Source: Rufibacter sediminis
Lineage (GTDB): Bacteria > Bacteroidota > Bacteroidia > Cytophagales > Hymenobacteraceae
Reading direction: 5' to 3'
NCBI RefSeq assembly: GCF_014269285.1
Contig: NZ_JACOAF010000030.1
Location: 186,001 to 250,000 of the forward strand
Length of the DNA stretch: 64,000 bases
Shown here: positions 51,401 to 62,400 of the stretch, in pieces
Layout: every line of letters starts with the position of its first letter
Position numbering within the stretch: position 1 is the stretch's first letter
Program-made: the position numbers and the translations under genes
Notes under the pieces: model-generated
Seen by the model: only the letters and a program-made list of their open reading frames with translations
Told to the model about the DNA's origin: nothing
Database searches by the model: none

Positions 51401-54380
51401 CCGTAGCACCTACCCGCACCACCAATGAGGTAGTCCCCTGCCCCCGAACAATGGTCCAGGAAGAAGGCACTGACCAGGTATACGAAGTAGCTCCGGTGAC
51501 GGCACTTACTGAATAGGTTACCTCCCCCGCATTGGCGCATAAGTTAACCGGACCCGTAATCTGCCCCAGCGTTGCCGGAAGAGCAGAAGAGACGGTCACG
51601 GGTAAGGAACGGGTGGTGCTCTGCCCACATCCATTCCTAGCCGACACCTGGATGTTGCCACCGTTTGTACCCGCTTTAACTTTAATTTCAGATGTTCCCT
51701 GACCACTCAGGATAGCCCAACCCGCAGGAACCTGCCACTGGAAAGAAGAAGCGGCATTGGTAGAAGAAATGCTGTAGGTAAGTTGATTGGCATTGGCGCA
51801 AACACCCGCCTCTCCCTGAATGGAAGCGGCTAATGCCGGCACGCCCGAAGTAGGCGTAACCGCTAACTGGGCCGAGGCGCTAAGCCCGCAGCTGTTGCTT
51901 GCCGTCACCGTCACCTGGCCGCCAGTTGCTCCGGCCCGCACTGTTAGGGTGCTTGTCCCCTGCCCGGAGACGATGTTCCAACCCGCCGGAAGTGACCAAG
52001 TATATGTGAGCCCTGCTACTGCCTCGGGCACTGTATACGTTTGCTGCCCCCCCGTACAAGGCACAGTTTCACCGGCAATGGAAGCCGGAGCTGCGGGAGG
52101 CGTAATGGCCGGAGTGACGGATAGCGTTCTTACCGGGCCATTACCACAGCCATTCGTCCCGAACACGGAGATAGAACCGGCCGTGGCACCCGCTCTCACA
52201 GTAATGGATTGGGTTCCTTGCCCGGCCACGATGGCCCAGCCTTCGGGCACCGTCCAGGTATAGTCAGTCCCAACTGCACCAGAGGCAATGGAGTAAACAA
52301 GTTCTGCCTGTCCGTTACAAGGCGCGTTATTTCCTGAAATAACGGAAGGGATGACTGGTGGTCCTGAGCTCACGGCTACTTTCAACGTTACCGCTGTTCC
52401 AGCCCCGCACGCATTAGACGCCACTAGTCTCACTTCGCCGCTGGAGCCTACTTTGACGTTGATCCTTCTGGAGCCTTGCCCAGACAGAAGCCGCCAGTCC
52501 GCCGGAACACTCCAGGTATAGTTGGTAGCGTTGGCCACTTCCTCAATGGAATACGTCACCTCTGCATTCGACAAACAGATAGAGACATCGCCGGAGATAG
52601 GCCCTACGGTGGGAACCGCTGAAGAAATAGAGACTGGCAAAGAGGCGGCACCGCTGGTTCCGCAGCTGTTCTGCGCCCGTACCGTCACCTGTCCTCCGGA
52701 GGCTCCGGCTTGCACCACCACTCTGGCAGTTCCCTGTCCGCTCACAATGCTCCAACCGGCTGGCACCACCCAGGTATAGCTGGTGGCATTGGCAACGGCC
52801 GCCACCTCATAGATCACGTTATTTGTATTGGCGCAGACTTGCCCGGCTCCCGTGATTTGATCGGGAGTTTGAGGAGCGGCGGGAGCAATGGTCACCTGCG
52901 TCTCACTGCTGGCGCTTTTACCACAGGCATTCTCAGCCGTTACTTTTACCTTTCCGCTTTGCGTGCCGGCATTCACGGTGATGGAAGGTGTTCCCTGCCC
53001 GCGCACGACGGTCCAGCCAACGGGTATTTCCCAGGTGTAAGAAACGGCACTGGCCACCGGATTAATGGAGTAGGTGATACCTCGCTGCCCTAAACAAGCC
53101 TCTACCGGCCCTGAAATAGACGACGGCATGGGAGGAGGAAAAGATACGGTACTCACCGCCAGCACAGCATCGGGGCCATCGCCGCAGGCGTTCACCGCCC
53201 GTACCGCCACCGTACCCGAAGCCTCGGCCCCGCCGGTTGAAACAGTAATGCTGTTGGTTTCCTGCCCCGAGGTGATGGTCCAGCCCGGGGGTAGGGTCCA
53301 GGTGTATTTACGGGTTCCCGCCAAGGGCTCTATATAAAAAACGTTTCCGGAGGAATTGACGCAAAGCGAGGAGCTACCACTGATGGCTCCGGGCTTGGAA
53401 GGCGTGGCGCAGATAGTGGATTCAGAGCTGTTGTTCTTGATGTTGGGGTCTGTTCCGTCACCCGTTGCGGTGATGATGGCAGTGGAGAATTCCGTTTTAA
53501 TGATGCTGGCCCGCACCACCAACGTAGCCTGAGAGCCGCTCGGGAATTCCCGGATAATCCACTCCCTCCTTACCTCGTCAAAGGAAGACCCCATATTGGT
53601 GGTGGCACTCAGGAAGGAGAGCCCGGAAGTGGTTTCAAAATTCAGGAAGACATTCTTCTCGTCATCCGGACCAAGATTCTTCAAGGTAACGGTATACGTT
53701 ACCACCGTACCTAACCCGTAAGGGCCCTCGCTTTTCACGTGCGTTACCTCCAGATCAGAGATATTCTCAGATCCCAGTTCAGTTACTTTGGAGCTGGAAA
53801 GAGACACCAGACCAGCGGTGCTGAATAGTTTGCCTTCAATGGCGGCTTCTTTTGCGGCCGTAATGTTTCCTGCGCCCACCACGGTGCCTTTGAAAGCACT
53901 TTGAGCGCCCAGGGTAGTCTTCCCGGCAACTTGCCAGAACACGTTCTTGGCCCGGATTCCCTGCCGCAACTCAACACGCACCGCCGGATCAACCGTTAGG
54001 TCGCCCTCCACCTGAAAGACAAAGACGCCATTGGGGAATTTGCTGCCTTCCAGCTCCAGCGATTTTTGCAGGTGGGCATTCCCCTTTACCCGGTACACGC
54101 CCGGCAAAAGCTTCGCCCCCGAGAGCGCAGCCCCGGATAATACCTTTGCCGGCTGCTGCCGCTTCAGTTCGGAATAGACTCTCTCTATCTCAGCCAGGGT
54201 CTCCTGCGACGCAGAGCCTGCGGCCAATACCCGTTTGTCTACCTTGCTATTGCCCTTGTTCTCATAGCCCGCCCCTGCCGCCACAGACACCCGCTGCAAC
54301 GACTTCAAAGCCGGAGCTACCTGACCAAACGTTACTGAACTAAATAAAAGGAGGAAGAAGAGTAGTAATCGTATTTTCAT
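48444..54380 (-). CDS. Giant T9SS cargo 1: ice-binding-like N-terminus, 18 PKD/Ig-like repeats, type-B sorting domain
   Basis: About 1978 residues. ATG 54380 is chosen because GGAGGG lies 6 nt upstream; ATG 54386 is two codons earlier. After a signal peptide (MKIRLLLFFLLLFSSVTFG), residues about 58-198 resemble the second part of a DUF3494 ice-binding-like domain (PGVYRVKGNAHLQKSL, FPNGVFVFQVEGDLTV, NVFWQVAGKTTLGAQSAFKG). A DUF11-like domain follows (about 203-325). Then come eighteen tandem domains of about 87 residues with the pattern YTWxVPxGWxIxSGQGT and ending in NxCG (about 330-1885). The last 85 residues (VPNVFSPNNDGKNDVW, ILNRWGSEVYR, GTYYYVLRV) are the gliding-type C-terminal sorting domain. 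Confidence 0.9.
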   Translation of the reverse strand: MKIRLLLFFLLLFSSVTFGQVAPALKSLQRVSVAAGAGYENKGNSKVDKRVLAAGSASQETLAEIERVYSELKRQQPAKVLSGAALSGAKLLPGVYRVKGNAHLQKSLELEGSKFPNGVFVFQVEGDLTVDPAVRVELRQGIRAKNVFWQVAGKTTLGAQSAFKGTVVGAGNITAAKEAAIEGKLFSTAGLVSLSSSKVTELGSENISDLEVTHVKSEGPYGLGTVVTYTVTLKNLGPDDEKNVFLNFETTSGLSFLSATTNMGSSFDEVRREWIIREFPSGSQATLVVRASIIKTEFSTAIITATGDGTDPNIKNNSSESTICATPSKPGAISGSSSLCVNSSGNVFYIEPLAGTRKYTWTLPPGWTITSGQETNSITVSTGGAEASGTVAVRAVNACGDGPDAVLAVSTVSFPPPMPSSISGPVEACLGQRGITYSINPVASAVSYTWEIPVGWTVVRGQGTPSITVNAGTQSGKVKVTAENACGKSASSETQVTIAPAAPQTPDQITGAGQVCANTNNVIYEVAAVANATSYTWVVPAGWSIVSGQGTARVVVQAGASGGQVTVRAQNSCGTSGAASLPVSISSAVPTVGPISGDVSICLSNAEVTYSIEEVANATNYTWSVPADWRLLSGQGSRRINVKVGSSGEVRLVASNACGAGTAVTLKVAVSSGPPVIPSVISGNNAPCNGQAELVYSIASGAVGTDYTWTVPEGWAIVAGQGTQSITVRAGATAGSISVFGTNGCGNGPVRTLSVTPAITPPAAPASIAGETVPCTGGQQTYTVPEAVAGLTYTWSLPAGWNIVSGQGTSTLTVRAGATGGQVTVTASNSCGLSASAQLAVTPTSGVPALAASIQGEAGVCANANQLTYSISSTNAASSFQWQVPAGWAILSGQGTSEIKVKAGTNGGNIQVSARNGCGQSTTRSLPVTVSSALPATLGQITGPVNLCANAGEVTYSVSAVTGATSYTWSVPSSWTIVRGQGTTSLVVRVGATADRVQVTASNACGASAASSLAVNMSLAAPAAIGGINGEKAFCFSTATRTYSVAENEGVKTFTWSVPTGWAILSGQGTRSVSVRPGTAGGYLKVVASNNCGTSADSTNITVSQPLATAPSAITGPRTACSTEESLSYAVEAVPGATQYTWAVPAGWQILGGQNTRSIQVKAGAGAGIISLVAANACGASATVRLEVSSQTVPALPTGIIGETNPCGGGAEQTYSVRNPVAGMTYTWEVPASWQIVSGQSTSSLVVKVSNTGGTISVKATNSCGTSASQMLVVAPSVFNPATDAIQGSTGLCFETTQKYSVAAAAGATGYQWQVPTGWTIVSGQGTREIQVKAGTGAGEISVNTQYSCGATNRRALAVSAGVNNLAAPAAITGNRGVCANERQLTYTIQPVTGATSYEWRVPAGWTITTGQGTTSITVQAGTTGGQVTVAAKNVCNTSAATSLAVSISNNSPFALGAITGQTVSCATTRVTYQVAANANVNTYTWIVPTGWTIAAGQGTNAITVIPGAAGGAVSVTGVNGCGVRSAVSSLQVQVQKDLPLRPAAIQSLASALAPCVGQTGLVFKIEAVNGASVYEWSVPSGWVITGGQGTTTLTVTAGSTAGQISVIAKNACGQSESRTVAVAPSTGAPVLNGEIIGNATICATAGAVTYSITGSGATQYIWTVPAGWTFESGQNTNTISVIPNSTAGTIKVKAQNGCGLSVEKSLLVTPTVVDAMKPGVIKGPIAFCSSAEQRVYTVSQVAGAVSYEWNVPAGWQIISGQGSTSLTVTTQAGAGLVSVKAVNPCGGTADASLSVTVAPALGVAPVISDESSACVGNQFSVPAVSGVSYKWSIVSDLPGWSITSGQGTNKITVKAPANAPSATAKVTVEANNGTCSTTSTSLDVTPKYLAPELHVPNVFSPNNDGKNDVWVVQNLLEYPENELVILNRWGSEVYRVKKYTNNWTGGGLAEGTYYYVLRVRLCEGQDVTHKGYVTIMR
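48715..53400 (-). repeat. Tandem array of 18 PKD/Ig-like domain units (about 260 bp each)
   Basis: Each unit encodes I-x-G-x6-C, then YTW-x-VP-x-GW-x-I-x-SGQGT, then a G-x-V-x-V-x-A-x-N-x-CG strand pair. Cys pairs (one after I-x-G, one in NxCG) may form disulphides. The last unit is the most divergent. At DNA level the units are clearly diverged, so the array is old rather than recently amplified. Confidence 0.85.
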
Positions 54381-54825
54381 GTACATCCCTCCAGTTTACT
54401 GAGCCACTTTCTGGAGTATTAATCCAATAATATTGCGCTGATTGATAGCCTGATAAATAGTAGACATATACTGGTATTACTTTTATTAAATTCAATTTCT
54501 CAGGCATCTTAAATGAGAAAATCCTTCGCCTGATTTTTAGCAGGGCAATACTTTTCTATGGTTTATTAAATAGCTATAATCCAACTTCTTGCACTTGGAC
54601 AAATTTATTAAATAAATTGCAAATTCACAGATTTAATGTATATTCATCTTTTGCAATATTCACAAGCCCTCTCACGCCACCCCTCTGGGAACAAGCAGTT
54701 TAGCTTTCCTAAAAGCACGTTTGACAATTGACCAAGGAAACGAAGGAAATTTCGGCAGACAGGAACAGGCCAGAAAGCTGCTTTTTTACTTTTCTACCAG
54801 AAGATGATTTGGCCTTAAGCGGAAG

Positions 54826-54861
54826 GCTTTGGGCTTGTTTTCACTAAACTGCCCTAAAAAC
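54826..54861 (+). repeat. 36-bp palindrome family, copy 24
   Basis: Left GCTTTGGGCTTG, centre TTTTCACTAAA, right GCCCTAAAAAC. Confidence 0.65.
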
Positions 54862-55031
54862 AGCAACCCGACCAAGCTCTTCGAAACGGGGTTTCAAAAA
54901 CCTGATCGGGTAAGAAGGTGACGGGGCATTGGGCGTGATGGCTGTAGCAGCCCAAAGAATTCCTTCTTTTCAGCTATTCTTTCTCCACGCCAGCAAAGAC
55001 AGATGCAAAAGAACTTTCGGTAGAACTTGGC

Positions 55032-55067
55032 GCTTTTTGCCTGTTTTCTGAAAAACAGGGCCAAAAC
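55032..55067 (+). repeat. 36-bp palindrome family, copy 25
   Basis: Left GCTTTTTGCC, centre CTGTTTTCTGAAAAACAG (near-perfect inner palindrome), right GGCCAAAAC. Confidence 0.75.
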
Positions 55068-55154
55068 AGGCCATCAGTTTCCAAGCAATTGTGCTATGTA
55101 TTTATAGGTTAGCATCAACCCCTGCTTCTGGAGCAAGCGCCTGCTTGTATCGCC

Positions 55155-55190
55155 GTTTAGGGGCTGTTTTCACCAAAACATGCCTGAAAC
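55155..55190 (-). repeat. 36-bp palindrome family, copy 26 (probably inverted)
   Basis: Plus strand reads GTTTAGGGGCTG, centre TTTTCACCAAAA, right ATGCCTGAAAC. The reverse complement fits the consensus better, so this copy appears to be in the opposite orientation. Confidence 0.6.
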
Positions 55191-55401
55191 AGGAACTGAA
55201 AAGCTTTGCCAATCAGCCCAGGTTTGATGAAAGACAAATACCAACCAGCCTCTCTATCCGGCTTAGAACTTTCATTGCATGCAGCGCCATAAAAGGAGAT
55301 AACCGCTCCTCCAACGCCGCTCTAGGCTCCAGTCACCGAAGTTAGGCTGCTGCGATAAGATGTGTTCAAAAATTCAAATCTACACCCGTGGTTCCTCCAA
55401 A

Positions 55402-56433
55402 CTACCACACCCATTGCGGACAAAGCACCCGCAGCTCGTTGTTTACTTTTAGACCTACCATGATTTCATGGGAACCGGCACTGGTTTCATTCTGATGGGA
55501 GGTGGTCAGGTCATAGGAATAGCCGAAGTCCAGCAAGGGGCTCACGTTCAACCCGAAGAGAAAAGCCATGGCATCACGGTTTCGGTAAGAGGCACCTATC
55601 CACACGCGCTCGTTGTACATGGCTTTCACATTCAGATCAATGGCCCCGGGGCTAGGACTGGCTTTTTTGTACAGCACCGAAGGTGTGATCATGAGGTCCT
55701 CAACCTGAAACCGATAGCCGGCTGTGATGAAATAGTGGGGCACCAGCCGCCCGGCGATGGAATAGTCAAGCGGGGTCTGAAAATCGCTTCCGCTGTTGAT
55801 CAGGTGGGCCCCAGAGATACCCAGAAAGGCATACCGGGTGTACAGCCAGGTACCCACGCTCAGGTCTGCCTTGGTCATGCTCACCTGATCGCCCAGCAGG
55901 GCCACATCTGAGGGCGTAACGGCTCGGGCTCTGCTGGTATTGAAACTGTTGCGTACCGCCCCGGCAGAAATCCCCGAGGCCAGATTCAGGGTACTGGTCA
56001 GCGGCAGGTGGAAGGAATACACCAGGTTCACAGAACTGGTCCTGAGCAACCCGGCCTGGTCTACCTGCACCATCGCGCCAACCCCGTGGTGCGGGTTCAC
56101 GCGCCTAAACCGGTTGTTGCGGTCTATCTTGTGCCCCGAGCCATTGCCTTTCACCCTGAACTTGCCCCGGCCGGTGGCATTACGGTCGCTTTTGCCAATG
56201 GAGGCATGCACACTGGTATACAAGGTGGTGGGCGAGCCTTCTATGCCCACCCATTGCTTCCGAAAAGATGTCCGGATGTCCATGTAATTCTCTATGCCCG
56301 CCACGGCCGGGTTGATCACCAGGCCATTGGTCATGTACTGGCTGAACTGAGGCATCTGCTGCCCTGCCGCCCGAAAGGCAACCAGACAAAGCACGATCAG
56401 GCTCACCGAAATTAAACGCTCTCTTCCTTTCAT
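55402..56433 (-). CDS. PorP/SprF family outer-membrane protein (partner of giant protein 2)
   Basis: A 343-residue predicted beta-barrel. ATG 56433 is preferred because it begins a signal peptide (MKGRERLISVSLIVLCLVAFRAAG) and sits 4 bp after the giant gene's stop; an in-frame ATG at 56487 would overlap that gene. The family start is QQMPQFSQYMTNGLVINPAVAG. An unusual basic insertion (about residues 75-105, with GKSDRNATGRGKFRVKGNG) follows the second strand. It is presumably the export partner of the 2213-residue protein. Confidence 0.9.
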   Translation of the reverse strand: MKGRERLISVSLIVLCLVAFRAAGQQMPQFSQYMTNGLVINPAVAGIENYMDIRTSFRKQWVGIEGSPTTLYTSVHASIGKSDRNATGRGKFRVKGNGSGHKIDRNNRFRRVNPHHGVGAMVQVDQAGLLRTSSVNLVYSFHLPLTSTLNLASGISAGAVRNSFNTSRARAVTPSDVALLGDQVSMTKADLSVGTWLYTRYAFLGISGAHLINSGSDFQTPLDYSIAGRLVPHYFITAGYRFQVEDLMITPSVLYKKASPSPGAIDLNVKAMYNERVWIGASYRNRDAMAFLFGLNVSPLLDFGYSYDLTTSHQNETSAGSHEIMVGLKVNNELRVLCPQWVW

Positions 56434-56437
56434 GACC

Positions 56438-59400
56438 TTAATTAATGATGGTGATACTTCCCGAGATGGGCTTCTCGTCTTTGTCAAGCTGAATGATGTA
56501 GTAGTAGGCGGCTACCGGCAGAGGCTTGCCCTGGTAAGTGCCATCCCATGGCTTGGCGTACCCCTCAGAAGTGAACAGGCTCACCCCCCAGCGGTTAAAC
56601 ACCTCCACTTTGCAGTTCGGGTATTTTTCTATGTTCAAGATCTCCCACTCATCATTGATGCCGTCTTTGTTCAGGGTCAGCACGTTGGGGATGAAGATTT
56701 CGGGCAGCACCGTCACCGTTACCTCATCTTTGGCGGTACATCCTTCGGCGGTAGTGACCGTGACGGTGTAGATGGTGGTTTCTGTAGGGGTGGCAATGGT
56801 GGCGGCGGTATTCACCGATGACAAGCCCCTGGCCGGCGCCCATTCGTATTTCACGCCTCCCGAGGCCTGCAGCTGCGTGGAGCGCCCAATGATGATGGAG
56901 ACATCCGGCCCGGCATCAGCTTTGGCGGGCACCACCTCCACCGTCACCGCCGTTCTACTGCTGCTGGGGCAACCCTCCCGCGAGAGCGACTGCACATAGA
57001 ACGTAGTGGTTTCTGTGAGGGCGGGGGTCGGGAAGGTTACATCGGTGTAAATAAGCCTTCCTCCCTGCGGCTGGTCATACCACTCCACCCCAAAACCGGG
57101 GCTGGTCACCGTCACGTTGATTCTATCTCCCGGACATACTCTTAGGTTACTCGTCAGCAGCGCCGGGGCGGCCGGCAGCTGGTTTACCTTGATCTGCACC
57201 ACGTTGCTGGCCTGGTTCTGGCAGGGGGCAGAGACCAGCACCCTTCTGAACCACGAGGTTTGGGTTAAAACACCCGGCTGGTAGCTGATTTGATCATGGA
57301 TGCCCGGTGCCGGCGCGAAAGTCCCGTTGGCACCGGTGGTGCTGACTTCCCATTGATACACACTGTTTGCCCCACCGCCGGTATGCACCGAACCCTCCAG
57401 TACGCCGGGTGCCGTGTTAGCGCAAATCTCCTGATCTGTTCTGATGAAGTTGTTGGCCACCGGCGCAATGACCGTCACCTTCACAGGCGTGCTTTTGCTT
57501 TCAAAGCAGGGGAATGACGTAACCGTGCGTCTGTACCAGGTAGTGACTCTAACAGCCCCCGGCGCATAGTTCATCTTCTTGTTATCTCCGGCTGCCGAGG
57601 TAAACACAATCCCGTCGGTGCTGCTTTCCCAGACATACACATAGGTACCGTTGCCACCCGTAGGAACCGAACCCGTCAGCGGCTGCACGGCATCACCCCG
57701 GCAGATGGTCTGATCAGCCGAGATGGTGTTGTTGGCGATAAGGGGAACCACGGTGATCTGCACCACCGCCGATGTTATGGTACAGCCCCCGGAAAATACC
57801 GTCCGCCGGAACCAGGTGGTCTGGGTAAGGCTCTCCGGCTGATAATTGCGTTCCTGCGCGTTTCCGTTGGCTGTAGTGAAACCGCTGGTCGCTCCCGTTG
57901 TGCTGCTTTCCCAGAGATAGGTGTAGGTTCCGTCGCCTCCCTGCGGCTGAGTTCCGGTGATGGGGGCCGGCGGCGTGCCGGAACACGTAGATTGCGGAAA
58001 CGAAATCCGGTTGTTCGTGATCACCGGACTGATAGAGATCCTGACTGCTTCGCTGACGCTAGGCAGACAAGGCCCCGCTGTAACTCTTCTTCTGAACCAG
58101 GTCACCATTGTGATATTGGTGGGCAGATAGGTGCTATCCGAATTGGTCCCTAGCGCCGGACTGAAGCCCGCATCGGGTCCCTGGGTGCTTTTCTCCCATA
58201 GATAGGCGTATACCCCATTCCCGCCGGTTGGCGATGTACCCGTCAGCCGACTGGGGCTGGAGCCCACGCAAAGCGCCTGATTGGAAGACACGATGTTGTT
58301 CCCGATGTTCTGATTCACCGTTACCTGTACCATCACCCGCGGACTGATACATCCTTTGGCATCGGTTACCTGCACATAATATGCAGTGGAAGCCGTAAGC
58401 ACCGGCGTGGTGAAGGAAGCGCCTTGGCCCAGGGCAGTTCCTCCGGTCTCCGTGGCAAACCATTGGTACGTTCCGGCGCTAGTTCCTGTCACAGTCAGAG
58501 TAGCGGCGTTGTTCTCACAGATCACCTGATTTGCCACGGCAGGGGCCGCTGGCAAAGGCTCCACTGTGATTTGTATCGCCGGCGAGGCACTGGAACACGC
58601 CCCGGTTACAGCAACCCTCCTGAACCAGGTGGTTTGGGTCAGCACGCCAGGGGCATAATCTTTCCCGTCTGCTCCGTCAATAGCCATAAAGTCAGAGGCG
58701 GTAGCGGAAGTAGTGCTGCTTTCCCACCGGTAGGTAAACACGGCACCAGGATCACTTGCGGGCTGCGAACCCATCAAGGCAAGCGGCGCGGTGTTGCTAC
58801 AGATGGTTTGGGCGGCACTGATGGTGTTGTTTGTCACGGGTGCCGTTACCGTTACTTTAACTCCATTGCTCACATTAGCCACACAAGGCCCACCGGTCAC
58901 GATCCTTCTAAACCAGGTCGTTTGTGTCAGGTTCACAGGGGTATACTCTCCTTGGGTGGCACCAAGAACCGGAGCATAGGTGTTTCCGTCAGTACTGGCT
59001 TCCCATTGATATCCGTAGTTTCCGGAGCCTCCGGTGGGCTGCGACCCCGTCAACGCCTGCGCGGCAGAACCAGCACAAATGGTCTGCTCGCCGGCAACAC
59101 TGTTGTCTGCAATAGGCTGCTGCACCTCTACTTTCACCGCCGGACTGACGGAAGTACAGGTGCGGGAAATCACCTTTCTGCGGAACCAGGTATCTTGGGT
59201 AAGCGCCGCGGGAGCATAATCACTCTCCGTTGCCCCGAGAATATCTGTATAGGATAAGCCATCGGTGCTTTGCTCCCATTGGTAAGTGAAAATATTGTCC
59301 CCTCCCGTGGGTTGTTCTCCCTGCAAAGCCGCAGGCGTAGAACCGGTGCAAATAATCTGCGCCTGATTATTTCTGATGATATTATTTTCAATGGCCGGGC

Positions 59401-62400
59401 TTACCGTCACCTGCACGGTATTGCTGATGCTGGGCTCACAGGCACCGCCAGTCACCATCCGCCTGAACCAGGTAGTAACGGTGAGCGTCATGGAGGCGAG
59501 ATCCCGCGCATTGGCAGCTGGCACCAGACTGAAGCCGGCAGTGGCGGACGTGGTGCTTTGCTCCCAAACAAAGGCGTATGCGCCGCTGCCGCCGGTTGGA
59601 TCTGACCCGATCAAAGGCTGAATGGACTCTCCGGCACAGATCGCCTGATCTGCGGAGACAGTGTTAGCGGCAATGGGTTGCTGCACCTCCACCAACACCG
59701 CTTCGCTTTCACTTCTCTGGCAGGTACCCGATTCCACCACCCGTCTAAACCAGGTGTTTTGCGTTACAGCAGCAGCAGGACTGAAGTCTTTTGAGGTGGC
59801 TCCTGGAATAGCCGAGAACCCACTTGAACCAGAGGTAGTGCTCACTTCCCATTGATAGGTGTAGGTATTGTTCCCTCCTGCTGGCTGAGAGCCTGTGAAA
59901 GCCGCTGGAATACTGCCTGTACATACCGTTTGAGTAGAAGAGACGGTGTTGGCTGTTATTTCCGGGCGGACGGTAACCTCCACGCTTCCACTTGTAGAAA
60001 CACATCCCGCGGAACTAACCACCCGCCTGAACCAGGTGGTGGCCGTGAGCGCCCCCGGGGAATAATCTTTGGTATTGGAATCCTGAATAAGCACAAACCC
60101 TGAGGTAGCAGAAGTAACGCTGCTTTCCCAGGCATAGGTAAAGGAGTTGTTCCCGCCCGTAGGCTGCGAGCCGGTCAATCCTGCTGGCGTCTGGCCGGTA
60201 CAGATATCCTGCCCACCTCCGATGGAATTATCCGCAATGGTAGCCGCGACTCTCACCCGCACCTCAGAACGCGATGTGCTCACACAGCTATTCTCATTGG
60301 CTGCCTCTACATAGAACACGGTATCACGCGTCAGCGCAGGCGTTTGGTAAGATTCACCCGTAGTCACCAGGGCACCTCCGGTACTGGCAGTGTACCACTT
60401 ATAAGTAAAGCCTACCTGGGCATTCACAGAAAGACTAGCCCGTTGTCCTTCACAGATGGCCACGTCATTCAACGTAAGCACGGGCGCTGCCGGCGTAGGA
60501 CTAAACGTGAATGCGACTACATTGCTTTCGTTTACCGCACATTTTTGCGAAACGATGGTTCTTCTATACCACGTGTTCCGGGTGATCAGGCCGGGCGAAT
60601 AGTCTTGCTCGGAGTTAGTGCCTGGGGCATCGGTGAACGTTACCCCATCTGTGCTGATCTGCCATTTGTACTGATAAGGCGCTCCGTCTCCTCCTGTTGG
60701 GAGAGAGCCGGTAATGGTGTTAGGGGCGACTCCTTCGCAAATAGTTATTGCTCCTTGCGCCGTAATGCTGTTGTTGGAGACACCTTTCAGTACCACTACA
60801 GTAACCAAAGTCCTGGTCGCGCTCACGCAATTGAAACCACTAACCGCCTCTACATAATAGGTGGTGGTAGAAGTCAGGGCGGGCGAGGGCGTAAAGGAAT
60901 CGCCGGTGAATACCGGATTTCCCCCGGAAGCCGCTTCGTACCACCGGTAAGTGGTACCCGCTGCTCCTCCTGTCGCCGTCAGAACGGCGGGCTCTCCGTC
61001 GCAGATGGTAAGTCCGGCCACGGTTGGAGGCAGAGGCAACTCCCTGATGGTAATCTCCTGCGAGGCCGCTGCCGAGGCACCGCATTCATTGGTGGCTGTG
61101 ACGGTGACGGTGTAGGTGCCGGCCGCCGGGAAATCAATAGAAGGATACTGCGAAGCATCTGTAGTACCTGACACAAAGGTTGCGCCACCTCCTCCGGTAA
61201 CGGTCCATTTATAACCGGAGATCGTTCCGAAGTTGGCTCCATATTCTGGCCGATGGGAGGCATTGGCCTCGGAGAACGTGATCACTCCCGGCGCGCATAG
61301 TTCTCTGGGTCCAGGCAAGGTGACCGTAGGAGGAGAACCCACGTTAATCTGCGTACTGGAAGAATCAGACCCGCAGGGATTACTGGTCTTCAGGGAAAGG
61401 GTATACACCCCGGCGGTGTTGAAATTGAAAACCGGGTCTTTACTGGTCAGAGAGCCGGAGGCAAGCGTATACCCACTGTTTGGCGTGACAAACCAGGCAT
61501 AAGACAACTGTTCCCCCACAGATTGGTTTGCAGTAGCCACCTCCAGGTTGGCACATCCCGTGGCGGGGTTCAGAGTGGTTGCAAACTTAGAGACAGGTGG
61601 CTCAAGAATGGAGAACACGAAGGTAGTATCATGAGAGCCACAGCCATTGGTTACCTTCAGACTGATGCTGTAATCGCCTTTGGCAGTAAAGTTGATGACT
61701 GGGCTAAAAGAGGTAAGCGTCCCTGAGGTGAGCGCCCATCCGGTAGCAGGACTTATCTCCCACTGGTAACCGGCATTATTATTACATGTGCCACTGCCCA
61801 GAATACTCGCCCCCGGATCAGACGTATTTTTCAGGGTGTAAGCTGTGTTGATACAACCCGTGGGAGCTTTGGGCTCTAATTCAAACTTAGCTTTGGGAGT
61901 GGCCGCTATATAGATGGAACTTACAATGACATTCGTGATCCCGCATGGGTTTTTGGCCGTGGCATTCAGCTTGAAGGCATCTGAGCCACCGTTGTTGCAG
62001 GAACTCTTTAAGAACGTGTGGGTAAGGCTGGAAGGAACATTGTCCTGCGTGAATGTGTACCCCGGTGAGCCATCATCAAACTGAAAAGTGTAGATAGTGG
62101 ACGGGCTGTTATTAGCGATGCCCGTTATAGGGAAAGTATAGGTAACCGGCGCACATCCCACGGTATTACCAGGGCTACCCACCGTAAGACTGGGGTTGCT
62201 CCCGTTAAACACCTTGATATTTCTTGTGGAGGTACAATTAACTCCCTCAATGACCAGTTTCAGGTTAAACTCTCCCTGGGTAGTATAGGTATGCTCCGCT
62301 TCCTCAAAGGAAGCCGGAAAGTTTTCGATCTTACCATCGCCCCAATCAATGGTATATGCTCTGTTCGTGCTCTTGGTGGTGGACGTATTCCGGACCTTTA

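Larger units (their letters stand above)
54381..55401. other. Kilobase intergenic region upstream of giant gene 1
   Basis: 1021 bp between the giant gene (leftward) and the next porP-like gene's end. The first 300 bp (54381-54680) are AT-rich and probably carry the giant gene's promoter. The rest holds three 36-bp family copies (54826, 55032, 55155). A plus-strand 84-codon frame (55091-55345) is not credible as a gene, because it runs through one of these copies. Confidence 0.7.

Noticed and set aside
48715-53400. Regular repeats considered as a CRISPR array
   Set aside because: The period is about 260 bp, the units are diverged and they encode PKD/Ig-like domains in one open frame; no cas genes are present.
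55091-55345. 84-codon plus-strand frame in the intergenic region
   Set aside because: It runs through palindrome copy 26, lacks any recognisable feature and has a composition unlike neighbouring genes.
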